A DNA stretch of 50,329 nt from an uncultured Clostridium sp. (GTDB taxonomy: Bacteria; Bacillota_I; Bacilli_A; RF39; UBA660), in the NCBI GenBank assembly GCA_946402315.1, contig CAMIWC010000008.1, positions 1 to 50,329 on the forward strand, given 5' to 3'. This document shows positions 28,906 to 36,007 of this stretch, piece after piece. A program made the position numbers and the translations under genes. Position 1 is the stretch's first letter. Each line of letters opens with the position of its first letter. Under the pieces are notes generated by a model. It did not search any database. It had not been told where the DNA came from and saw only the letters and a program-made list of their open reading frames with translations.

Positions 28906-29571
28906 ATGAAGAAATTACTAATTCTACTTACTTTAGTTTTTCTTGTAACAGGATGTAGTATTAATCAAGTTGAAGATAAAGACTATGATAAATTGGTTAA
29001 TGATGTTTTAGTATATGATACTAATCTTATTAATAAGAACTATTCTGGGTATAAATTTTATTTACCTAGAGAGGTTAGTATAGTTAAAAAGAATAATTAC
29101 AATTTTGTTTTATTATATCGTGGAAATAAAATGTATATGTATGTAGATTTAATAGCGTATTTCCACAAAGTTAAAACAAATTATTCTGTAGATGAAGATA
29201 TATATTATTCAAGATTATTACAAAAAGATGATAAGTTTGGATATGTAAATATTACAAAGATTAATGAAGATAGATTCTTTATTGATATGGAATACAATTA
29301 TGCTAAAATAGAATCATATGTAGATAAGAAGAATTTAAGTAGAACGTTAAGACAAATGTGCATTATCTTAAATAGTTTTAAATATAATGATAAGGTAATA
29401 GCTAGTATGATAGGTGAGAATCAAATATCATATGAAGAAGAAGAGTTTAGTTTATTTAAATCTGAAGGTAATTCAGATGATTATTTAGAAACTGTAGATG
29501 GTAAAGAAATAAAAACAACAAAAGAACTTATAGATGATGAAAATTTAGATATAAATGATTTTGAGTTTTAA
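28906..29571 (+). CDS. Lipoprotein of unknown function
   Basis: Signal peptide with a good lipobox (VTGC, Cys19). The mature part (~200 aa) is charged and beta/alpha mixed, with GYKFYLPREVSIVKKNNYNFVL and KINEDRFFIDMEYNYAKIESYV, and ends in an acidic tail. No named family recognised. A GGTGAATT site precedes the ATG. The next gene, an acidic scaffold-like protein, starts 19 nt downstream without a terminator, so the two and probably the DUF948/YtxH pair form one operon. Confidence 0.75.
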   Translation: MKKLLILLTLVFLVTGCSINQVEDKDYDKLVNDVLVYDTNLINKNYSGYKFYLPREVSIVKKNNYNFVLLYRGNKMYMYVDLIAYFHKVKTNYSVDEDIYYSRLLQKDDKFGYVNITKINEDRFFIDMEYNYAKIESYVDKKNLSRTLRQMCIILNSFKYNDKVIASMIGENQISYEEEEFSLFKSEGNSDDYLETVDGKEIKTTKELIDDENLDINDFEF

Positions 29572-29590
29572 TACATAAAGAGGTGGATTT

Positions 29591-30610
29591 ATGGGATTAT
29601 TAAATAAGGTAAAAAATATTTTCTTTGAAGAAGTTGAAGTAGAAGAAGAAATAGAAGAACCTAAAAAAGCAGAAAAGAAAAAAGAAAAGAAAGAGAAACC
29701 AGTCGCTAAAAAGATTGAACTTCCTAAAGCTGAATCTAGATCAGTAGATAAAGATGTAGAAGAAGATATCTTTGATTTAGTAGATGAAGATGTTAATAGA
29801 AAGTTAGAAAAAGAGACTGAAGAAAAAGAGAGTAAAATATCTATGGATTTTGATGAAGATGACTTCATGTATGAAAAAACACGTGAATATATAGATATGA
29901 CTCCAGTTTCTCGCCGCGAAGAAACTAAAACATATGAAGAGGTACCAGAAGAAGAACCAACTCCAGTTTATGAAGAGGTGGTTGAAGAAAAAGAAGAAGT
30001 AGTAGTTGAACCTCCTAAATATGAAGAGGTATACGGAAAATCTAAAGAAGAATCACATGGTTTATATGAAGGTAGACAAACAAAGAAAAGATTTACACCA
30101 ACTCCTGTTATTTCACCAGTATATGGTATTTTAGATAAGAACTATAAAAAAGAAGATGTAGTTAGTAAAAGAGAAGTTAGACTTTCAACTGCACCAAATA
30201 AAAAAATAGATCTAGATACTGTTAGAGAAAAAGCTTATGGAGATCTTAGTATAGATATTTCTAATTCAATGGAGGAAGTAGTTAAAGAAAAGAAAGTAGA
30301 AGAAGTATCAGAAGTTAAACCTGTTACTGAAGATACTGTTTATGATTTAAATACTAATTCTTCTCCTGAAGTAGAAAAAGTTACTATTGGAGATGCTGAT
30401 GAGTACTATAATGAATTAGGACTTGAATATAATGTAGATTATAAAGACAATAGTACTAAACAAACTAGATCGTCTAGATCTAATCCAGACCTTGTAGAAG
30501 AGTTAGAAGTAATTGATAGTAAACCAGAACCTAAGAAGCATGAAGATACAGAAGAATTAGAAAGTAATCTATTTGATTTAGTTGATTCTATGTATGAAGA
30601 TAAGGAGTAA
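29591..30610 (+). CDS. Acidic, mostly disordered scaffold-like protein
   Basis: 339 aa dominated by Glu, Lys, Val and Pro with few hydrophobic blocks, so probably disordered. Two short features stand out. The N-terminus MGLLNKVKNIFFEE closely resembles the start of FtsY in this same window ([14 protein letters not shown]) and could be a membrane-seeking amphipathic helix. A motif appears twice, IFDLVDEDV near residue 58 and LFDLVDSMYEDK at the C-terminus, as a binding peptide might. SepF-like or division-scaffold roles are conceivable but no SepF domain is present. The DUF948 gene starts 6 nt after its stop. Confidence 0.7.
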   Translation: MGLLNKVKNIFFEEVEVEEEIEEPKKAEKKKEKKEKPVAKKIELPKAESRSVDKDVEEDIFDLVDEDVNRKLEKETEEKESKISMDFDEDDFMYEKTREYIDMTPVSRREETKTYEEVPEEEPTPVYEEVVEEKEEVVVEPPKYEEVYGKSKEESHGLYEGRQTKKRFTPTPVISPVYGILDKNYKKEDVVSKREVRLSTAPNKKIDLDTVREKAYGDLSIDISNSMEEVVKEKKVEEVSEVKPVTEDTVYDLNTNSSPEVEKVTIGDADEYYNELGLEYNVDYKDNSTKQTRSSRSNPDLVEELEVIDSKPEPKKHEDTEELESNLFDLVDSMYEDKE

Positions 30611-30616
30611 TAAAGT

Positions 30617-30913
30617 ATGGATGTAACATTACAATTATTAACTATTATTGTATTTATACTACTTGCAGTACTTTTAGTAATATTTATAATTATTGGACTT
30701 AAGTTAATTGAAACTATTGATTCTACTAATAATTTGCTTGATGATTTAGAAAAGAAATCTAAATCATTAGATGGTTTATTTGAAACAGTAGAGCATGTTG
30801 GAGATAGTTTATCTATTGTTACTGATAAATTTGTAGATGGTGCGCTAGGAACAATCAAGAGATTGTTTAATAGAAGAAAAAATAAGAAAGAGGAGGATTT
30901 TGAAGATGAGTAA
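30617..30913 (+). CDS. DUF948 family membrane protein (YtxG-like)
   Basis: 98 aa: one N-terminal TM helix (about 7-30), then an amphipathic helical segment (LIETIDSTNNLLDDLEKKSKSLDGLFETVEHVGDSL would continue as coiled coil) and a basic/acidic tail. The TM-plus-coil layout matches DUF948, and in Bacillus subtilis the DUF948 gene ytxG directly precedes ytxH, as here. Function is not established beyond general stress association there. Its end overlaps the ytxH start. Confidence 0.75.
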   Translation: MDVTLQLLTIIVFILLAVLLVIFIIIGLKLIETIDSTNNLLDDLEKKSKSLDGLFETVEHVGDSLSIVTDKFVDGALGTIKRLFNRRKNKKEEDFEDE

Positions 30914-31319
30914 AAAAGGAATGGGAAAATTCATTTTAGGTGCAGGAATTGGTGCTGCTGCTGGAGTATTACTTGCTCCAAAGAGTGGTAAAGAAACTAG
31001 AGCTGAACTTAAATTAAAAATTGATGAATTAGTAGAAAAAGTTAAAAATCTTGATAAAGAAGAAGTTAAAGCTGATTTAGAAGAAAAGATTGAAAACCTA
31101 AAAGCAGAACTTCGTGACTTAGATAAAGAAAAAGTAAAAGAAAAAGCCTTAGCTAAAGCAGAAGTAATTAAAGAAAAAGCTGCTGAATTAGTAGAGACTG
31201 CTAAAGAGAAAGGTACTCCTGCTGTAGAAAAAGCTGCAACTGAAGTTAGAAAAAAAGCTTTAGCTGTTGTTAAAGGTATGGAGAAGAAGTTAAAAGACAA
31301 AGAAAAAAAGAGCAAATAA
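30906..31319 (+). CDS. ytxH: YtxH-domain protein
   Basis: Begins with the Gly/Ala-rich hydrophobic YtxH motif (GKFILGAGIGAAAGVLLAPKSGKETR), followed by ~110 residues of Lys/Glu/Ala-rich helix resembling LEA-like or long amphipathic helices. The ORF can be read from TTG 30900, but AGGAGG at 30891-30896 places ATG 30906 at correct spacing, so that start was chosen. It overlaps the DUF948 gene by 8 nt. YtxH-type proteins are membrane-associated and stress-linked in Bacillus; mechanism unknown. The terminator stem begins inside its last codons. Confidence 0.85.
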   Translation: MSKKGMGKFILGAGIGAAAGVLLAPKSGKETRAELKLKIDELVEKVKNLDKEEVKADLEEKIENLKAELRDLDKEKVKEKALAKAEVIKEKAAELVETAKEKGTPAVEKAATEVRKKALAVVKGMEKKLKDKEKKSK

Positions 31320-31330
31320 TTGCTCTTTTT
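31305..31330. terminator. Bidirectional terminator between ytxH and rpsD
   Basis: Stem AAAAAGAGCAA/TTGCTCTTTTT with loop ATAA. The ytxH stop TAA (31317-31319) is in the loop. A/T runs on both sides let it end ytxH and the converging rpsD transcript. Confidence 0.88.
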
Positions 31331-31341
31331 TATTTTGTTTT

Positions 31342-31938
31342 TTATCTGTTATAGAATTCAACGATAAGTGATTCATTAATTTCAGAAGTTAATTCACTTC
31401 TTTCAGGATATCTTACGAATACTGCTTCCATTTTGTTTGGATCAAATGTAATGAATTCAACTCTATTAATTACTTTTTCTAATGCTTCTTTAACAACTAC
31501 TAAGTCTTGATGCTTTAAACTAATAACATCTCCTGGTTTAACTCTGTAAGATGGAATATCTACTTTTTTACCATTTACTAAGATATGACCATGGTTTACT
31601 AATTGTCTAGCAGCTCTTCTAGATGAAGCGAATCCAATACGATAAACTAAGTTATCTAATCTAGATTCAAGTAATTTCATGAAGTTTTCACCGTGAATAC
31701 CTTTTAATTTACCAGCTTCATTGAAAGTTTTTCTGAATTGTTTTTCATTCAATCCATATAAGAATCTTAATTTTTGTTTTTCTTTTAATTGGACACCATA
31801 GTCAGATTGTTTTCCTTTACGGTCAGCACCATGTTGTCCTGGTCCGTATGGACGTCTAGCTATATCTTTACCATTTTCAGAAATTGAAAAACCAACTCTT
31901 CTTGCTTTCTTATAAGCAGGTCCAGTATATCTTGCCAT
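31342..31938 (-). CDS. rpsD: 30S ribosomal protein S4
   Basis: Primary assembly protein of the small subunit that binds the 5' domain of 16S rRNA. It shows the conserved start [36 protein letters not shown], and the S4 RNA-binding domain [47 protein letters not shown] (read as separate motifs along 90-140). Length 198 aa is typical of Bacillota. A strong GGAGGAAC precedes the ATG. It has its own promoter and a structured leader, as for autoregulated rpsD in Bacillus. Confidence 0.98.
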   Translation of the reverse strand: MARYTGPAYKKARRVGFSISENGKDIARRPYGPGQHGADRKGKQSDYGVQLKEKQKLRFLYGLNEKQFRKTFNEAGKLKGIHGENFMKLLESRLDNLVYRIGFASSRRAARQLVNHGHILVNGKKVDIPSYRVKPGDVISLKHQDLVVVKEALEKVINRVEFITFDPNKMEAVFVRYPERSELTSEINESLIVEFYNR

Positions 31939-32093
31939 TTTTGTTCCTCCTTTATTTATTTACATAAACAAAAGACTAATCTTCATTTATATAGGGAGTT
32001 TATTTTAATATTTTCACCAGAACAGCTTAGGCTACTAATAAACTTAATAAACACATTATATAAAGAAAATAACGCTGTTCATTTGAATATGCG
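31939..32093 (-). promoter_or_regulatory. rpsD leader, candidate S4 autoregulatory RNA
   Basis: About 155 nt of untranslated leader. A long-range helix pairs GAACAGC (32080-32074 on the minus strand) with GCTGTTC (32026-32020), enclosing ~47 nt, with AT-rich pairing further down to the start codon. In Bacillus subtilis S4 represses rpsD through its leader; the helix here is compatible with that, but I could not align it to a known S4 leader. Confidence 0.5.
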
Positions 32094-32099
32094 TTTATA

Positions 32100-32128
32100 A
32101 TTATAATTGATTATTACTTAAAAGTCAA
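32100..32128 (-). promoter_or_regulatory. Promoter of rpsD
   Basis: Minus strand: TTGACT (32128-32123), 17 nt, TATAAT (32105-32100). One of the best consensus promoters in the window. Confidence 0.85.
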
Positions 32129-32132
32129 ATTA

Positions 32133-32161
32133 TTTACAATGATTATTTCAAGTGTTATAAT
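32133..32161 (+). promoter_or_regulatory. Promoter of ezrA
   Basis: TTTACA (32133-32138), 17 nt, TATAAT (32156-32161), divergent from the rpsD promoter with only 4 nt between the two -35 boxes. Confidence 0.8.
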
Positions 32162-32184
32162 TCTTATAGAGTAGAGGTGTTACT

Positions 32185-33897
32185 ATGAATATAGCTTTCT
32201 TAAAACTTATTACTTTTATAATAGTAGTTATCGTAGTATTGGTACTTCTATTTTTATTTATCAAAACTAGAAGAGTAAAGAAATATCGTGATTGTGTTTC
32301 TTATCTAGATAAAGAGAAAAATTCTCTAGAAACTGCTCCTATAGTTGCTGAACTTGCTAAAGTAGAACCTATTATTAAAAACGAAAAGATGGAAGAAAAA
32401 TATAAAGAATGGGCTACTGTTTTTGAACGTGTTAAAAATGAAGATATATCTAAGATGAATGATGATATTGTCGACTTAGATATTTTAATAGAAAAGAAAG
32501 ATTATAAGTCATTTGCTGCTGAATATTCTAAAGCAGAATTATTCTTATATCGTATTAAAAATAAAGTAGGACATATCTTAAAAGAAATAGAAGATATTAA
32601 TGGTAGTGAAGAAAAGTATCGTGATATTATTACTAGATTAAAAGCTAAGTATCGTGAACTTAATAAGTTATTCGAAGTAAATAAAGATAATTATGCTGGT
32701 ATAGAAGGTATAATTGAACTTCAATTTGAGAATATTGAAAAACGTTTCCAAGATTTTGAAGATTTAATGGAAGTTAATGATTATTCAGAAGTAATGCATA
32801 TAGTTAAAGCAGTTGATACTATGGTAGATCATATGTCTTTAGTTATAGAAGAAGCTCCAGATTTAATTCTTTTAGCGACTAAAGTAATTCCTAAGAGAAT
32901 AGAACAAATTAAAGAGACTTATGAAGAGATGAAGAAAGAAGATTATCCATTAGATTACTTAAATATTGATTATAACGTAGAAGAATCTCTTAAAAAAGTT
33001 AATGAAGTATATGACCGTGTTAAAGTATTAAATCTAGTTGATTGTATGTTTGAACTTAAAACTATGCTAGAATACTTAGATTCTTTATTTAGTGAATTTG
33101 AAAAAGAGAAAATTGCTCGTAAAGAGTTCGAAGATGAAATCGGTAACTTTAGTAATAAACTTACTAAGACTGTGGGTATAGTTAAAGATATTTATAAACA
33201 AATAGATGATATTAAAAATATGTATGATTTAACAGATAATGATATTAAAGTAATAGATGATGTTAATTCTAGATTACAAACTCTAAGAAAAGAATATAAT
33301 AAATCTATTCGTAAATTATCTAGTAGTAAGACACCATATTCTAAAATTAATAGTGATTTAACTGAGTATACAGATAAATTAAAAAGTATTGAAGATGACT
33401 TGGATGTATCTTTAAAATCATTAGGTAATATGTACAACGATGAAATGCGTGCTCGTGAACAGCTTAATGATATTCAAGATATGCTTAAGAAGAGTAAACT
33501 ACATATTAGAGATTACAAGTTACCAATAGTTAGTGACACATATTTTGTTCAGTTAAATGAAGCTAATGAAGCTATCGCAGAGATTATTAAAGAACTTGAG
33601 AATAAACCTATCGCAATCGCTACTTTAAATACTAGAGTAGATACTGCTAGGGATTTAGTACTTAAAGTTTATAATGCTACTAATGAAATGATTAGAGATG
33701 CAAATTTATGTGAAAGCTTAATAGTTTATTGTAATAAGTATAGAGCAGTAGATCCTAAGATAGATAGAGAGTTATCTAATGCTGAGAAATTGTTCTATAA
33801 AGGAAACTATTCTAAATCAATTGAAACAATTCTAAATGTTATTGGTGTAGTAGATCCTAGTATTAAAGAAAAAGTAGGTAAAGTATATGGAGTTTAA
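32185..33897 (+). CDS. ezrA: Septation ring formation regulator EzrA
   Basis: 570 aa with one N-terminal TM helix (about 5-26), followed by spectrin-like helical repeats over the whole remaining length (long Lys/Glu/Leu heptads), the layout of EzrA. In Bacillota EzrA binds FtsZ and the divisome and limits extra Z-rings at the membrane. The C-terminal part (FYKGNYSKSIETILNVIGVVDPSIKEKV) matches the family ending. GAGGTGTT precedes the ATG. A prepilin-like gene starts inside its last four codons. Confidence 0.93.
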   Translation: MNIAFLKLITFIIVVIVVLVLLFLFIKTRRVKKYRDCVSYLDKEKNSLETAPIVAELAKVEPIIKNEKMEEKYKEWATVFERVKNEDISKMNDDIVDLDILIEKKDYKSFAAEYSKAELFLYRIKNKVGHILKEIEDINGSEEKYRDIITRLKAKYRELNKLFEVNKDNYAGIEGIIELQFENIEKRFQDFEDLMEVNDYSEVMHIVKAVDTMVDHMSLVIEEAPDLILLATKVIPKRIEQIKETYEEMKKEDYPLDYLNIDYNVEESLKKVNEVYDRVKVLNLVDCMFELKTMLEYLDSLFSEFEKEKIARKEFEDEIGNFSNKLTKTVGIVKDIYKQIDDIKNMYDLTDNDIKVIDDVNSRLQTLRKEYNKSIRKLSSSKTPYSKINSDLTEYTDKLKSIEDDLDVSLKSLGNMYNDEMRAREQLNDIQDMLKKSKLHIRDYKLPIVSDTYFVQLNEANEAIAEIIKELENKPIAIATLNTRVDTARDLVLKVYNATNEMIRDANLCESLIVYCNKYRAVDPKIDRELSNAEKLFYKGNYSKSIETILNVIGVVDPSIKEKVGKVYGV

Positions 33898-34528
33898 GTT
33901 AAATAATAAAGGTTTTAGTCTAAGAGAATTTATTGCAGTTCTTTTAGTAATGGTAATAGTAACTTTAGTAGTACTAAATGTGTTCTTTAAAGGAAATAAG
34001 AATTTACCATATAAGAATTTTAGAAACTTAGCTAAAGATTTTTCAATTAACGCTACTAGTTTAAGAGATTCAGATCCTAAGTATCATAATAGAGTATTCT
34101 TAGTAGATACTATTAAAAACAATTATAGTCATGAGCTATCTAATCCTTTTAATAAGAAAGAAAACTGTGATAAATATGAAAGTAAAGTAGTATTTGATGA
34201 AGCTAATAAAAAGAAGATTACTTTAAAGTGTGGTAATTACTTAATATTTAATGAAGATGGATTCTCATCTGCTGATGGATATACTATTTATAAAGTATCT
34301 AAGTGGAGTGAAAAAGTAATAACTGGTGGTAATGTTCAAACTCAAACGTTCTATAACTATTCATTAGATGGTAATTTAGTATTAGATAAGTACTTAATTG
34401 AAAAAGAATTTTTAGAAACATATTCTTCTAAGACTGGTAATAATATCTTATCATTATCACAAGTAGATACTGATAAATATACTATTGAAAAGAAAACTTA
34501 CTATCGTACAATGGAAGAAGTAGATTAA
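33887..34528 (+). CDS. Orphan prepilin-like protein (type IV pilin N-terminus)
   Basis: The N-terminus carries the class III signal NNKGFSLREF followed by a hydrophobic helix (IAVLLVMVIVTLVVLNVFF). That is the G-F-x-L-x-E processing site of type IV pilins and pseudopilins, cut after Gly and then methylated. The remaining ~175 residues are mixed polar, with one Cys pair (NCDKYESKVVF, LKCGNYL) and no recognised pilin head. No prepilin peptidase, ATPase or platform gene is in the window. It overlaps ezrA by 11 nt, so it is cotranscribed and possibly coupled to a division protein. A Com-type pseudopilin or a stand-alone membrane protein are alternatives. Confidence 0.75.
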   Translation: MEFKLNNKGFSLREFIAVLLVMVIVTLVVLNVFFKGNKNLPYKNFRNLAKDFSINATSLRDSDPKYHNRVFLVDTIKNNYSHELSNPFNKKENCDKYESKVVFDEANKKKITLKCGNYLIFNEDGFSSADGYTIYKVSKWSEKVITGGNVQTQTFYNYSLDGNLVLDKYLIEKEFLETYSSKTGNNILSLSQVDTDKYTIEKKTYYRTMEEVD

Positions 34529-34530
34529 TA

Positions 34531-34552
34531 AGACCAATTTGGTCTTTTTTTC
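34531..34552 (+). terminator. Terminator of the ezrA operon
   Basis: Stem AGACCA/TGGTCT with a 3-nt loop and seven Ts. Confidence 0.85.
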
Positions 34553-34581
34553 TTTATAATTTAATTTAGTTTTGTTATAAT
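34553..34581 (+). promoter_or_regulatory. Promoter of the ftsY-ylxM-herA-like-ffh cluster
   Basis: TTTATA (34553-34558), 17 nt, TATAAT (34576-34581). The predicted start near 34588 is downstream of the ATG at 34586 and supports ATG 34598 as the ftsY start. Confidence 0.5.
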
Positions 34582-34597
34582 TAAAATGGTGATTTAT

Positions 34598-35692
34598 ATG
34601 GGAATATTTAACAAAATTAAAAATATGTTTGCAAAAGATAAATCCGATGAATCAGAAGTAGTTGAGGTTTTGGAAGAGGAAGAACAAGTAGAAGAAGAAC
34701 TTCCTAAAGCAAAAGAAGAAAAAAAAGAAGAAAAACAAAAAGTAGAAGAAAAGAAAAAAGTACAAGAAGAAGTAAAAGTATATGAAAAAGGATTAACTAA
34801 AAGTAGAGAAGGATTTGTATCAAAGCTTGCTAATCTTACTAATAAATATCATAAGATTACAGAAGATTATTTTGATGAATTAGAAGAAATACTTATAATG
34901 GCAGATATAGGAGTAGATACAGTTATATCTTTCATGGATAGACTTAGAAAAAGAGTTAAACATGAAAATATAGAATCTACTGAATATTTGAAAGAAATCA
35001 TAGTTGATGAATTATTCATTATCTATGTTAATGATTCTGTAATTGTTAATAAGATTAATTTTAGCGAAAAGAAACCTACTGTTATTTTATTTGTAGGAGT
35101 TAATGGAGTAGGCAAAACTACTACTATAGCTAAACTTGCTAATAAGATGATTGATGAAGGTAAAAAAGTTAAGTTAGTAGCAGGAGATACTTTTAGAGCT
35201 GGTGCAACAAAACAATTAGAAGAATGGGCAACTCGTGTTGGGGCTTCTTTCTATGGTAAAGAAGAAGGTGCTGATCCTTCAAGTGTAATCTACGATGGAT
35301 TAAGTGAGGCATTAAAAGATGATACGGATGTTGTAATGATAGATACGGCAGGAAGACTACAAAATAAAGTTAACTTAATGAATGAGTTAGAAAAAATCAA
35401 TCGAGTTATTGGTAAAATTATTCCTGATGCTCCACATGAGACATTACTTGTAATTGATGCTACTACTGGACAAAATGGTATTAGTCAAGCAGTCTCTTTT
35501 AAAGAGATAACTAATATTACAGGAATAGTACTTACTAAATTAGATGGTACAGCTAAAGGTGGAATCGTACTTGCTATTAAAGAACAAGTAGGAATACCAG
35601 TTAAGTACATTGGTCTAGGGGAAAGAAAAGAAGATCTTCAAGTATTTGATATTGAAAAATATATATATGGATTATTTAAGGATATGATGTAA
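34598..35692 (+). CDS. ftsY: Signal recognition particle receptor FtsY
   Basis: GTPase that receives SRP-ribosome complexes at the membrane. An amphipathic N-terminus ([11 protein letters not shown]), an acidic Glu-rich A region (about 15-60), then the four-helix N domain and the G domain with [15 protein letters not shown] (G1), [24 protein letters not shown] (G3), [10 protein letters not shown] (G4) and [15 protein letters not shown]. The longest frame starts at 34586, but GGTGAT precedes ATG 34598 and the promoter lies too close for 34586. ylxM follows 1 nt after the stop. It sits with ylxM and ffh as in Bacillus, with one extra gene inserted. Confidence 0.97.
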   Translation: MGIFNKIKNMFAKDKSDESEVVEVLEEEEQVEEELPKAKEEKKEEKQKVEEKKKVQEEVKVYEKGLTKSREGFVSKLANLTNKYHKITEDYFDELEEILIMADIGVDTVISFMDRLRKRVKHENIESTEYLKEIIVDELFIIYVNDSVIVNKINFSEKKPTVILFVGVNGVGKTTTIAKLANKMIDEGKKVKLVAGDTFRAGATKQLEEWATRVGASFYGKEEGADPSSVIYDGLSEALKDDTDVVMIDTAGRLQNKVNLMNELEKINRVIGKIIPDAPHETLLVIDATTGQNGISQAVSFKEITNITGIVLTKLDGTAKGGIVLAIKEQVGIPVKYIGLGERKEDLQVFDIEKYIYGLFKDMM

Positions 35693-35693
35693 T

Positions 35694-35987
35694 ATGGAAA
35701 AGAAAGTATTATTAAGTGAAATCTATGTTTATTACAGAGACTTATTTACTGATAAACAACAAGAGTATTTCGATGACTACTATTTAAATGATTTATCCCT
35801 TGGAGAGATTGCGGATAACTATGGAGTTAGTCGTAATGCTATTTTTAATCAAATTAAAATAGTAGAAGAAAGATTAGAGTTTTATGAAAAAGTAATAGGT
35901 CTTAAAAGAAAAAGAGAAGAAGTACTTGAAATTTTAAAAGATAAAGTTGATCAAAAGACTTATGATAAAATAGATGATATTCTATAG
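35694..35987 (+). CDS. ylxM: YlxM, UPF0122 helix-turn-helix protein of the SRP operon
   Basis: 97 aa. The central helix-turn-helix reads LSLGEIADNYGVSRNAIFNQIKIVEERL, sigma-4-like, with the family opening YYRDLFTDKQQEYFDDYYLNDLS. YlxM/YlxM-like proteins lie beside ffh in Bacillota and in streptococci interact with SRP components and stimulate Ffh-FtsY GTPase activity (from the literature). It begins 1 nt after the ftsY stop, so it is coupled. The distance to ffh is larger than usual because a HerA-like gene intervenes. Confidence 0.92.
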   Translation: MEKKVLLSEIYVYYRDLFTDKQQEYFDDYYLNDLSLGEIADNYGVSRNAIFNQIKIVEERLEFYEKVIGLKRKREEVLEILKDKVDQKTYDKIDDIL

Positions 35988-36007
35988 AATAGAAATGGGG
36001 AATAATT

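Noticed and set aside
30439-30858. Minus-strand ORF of 139 codons
   Set aside because: Antisense to the acidic protein and DUF948 gene, Ser-rich shadow translation without a plausible start signal.
30845-31315. Minus-strand ORF of 156 codons opposite ytxH
   Set aside because: Shadow of a Lys/Glu/Ala-rich coding frame; a Phe/Ser-rich translation is what such a strand yields by chance.
34586-34597. ftsY start at ATG 34586
   Set aside because: That ATG is upstream of the predicted transcript start and is part of the GGTGAT ribosome binding region for ATG 34598.
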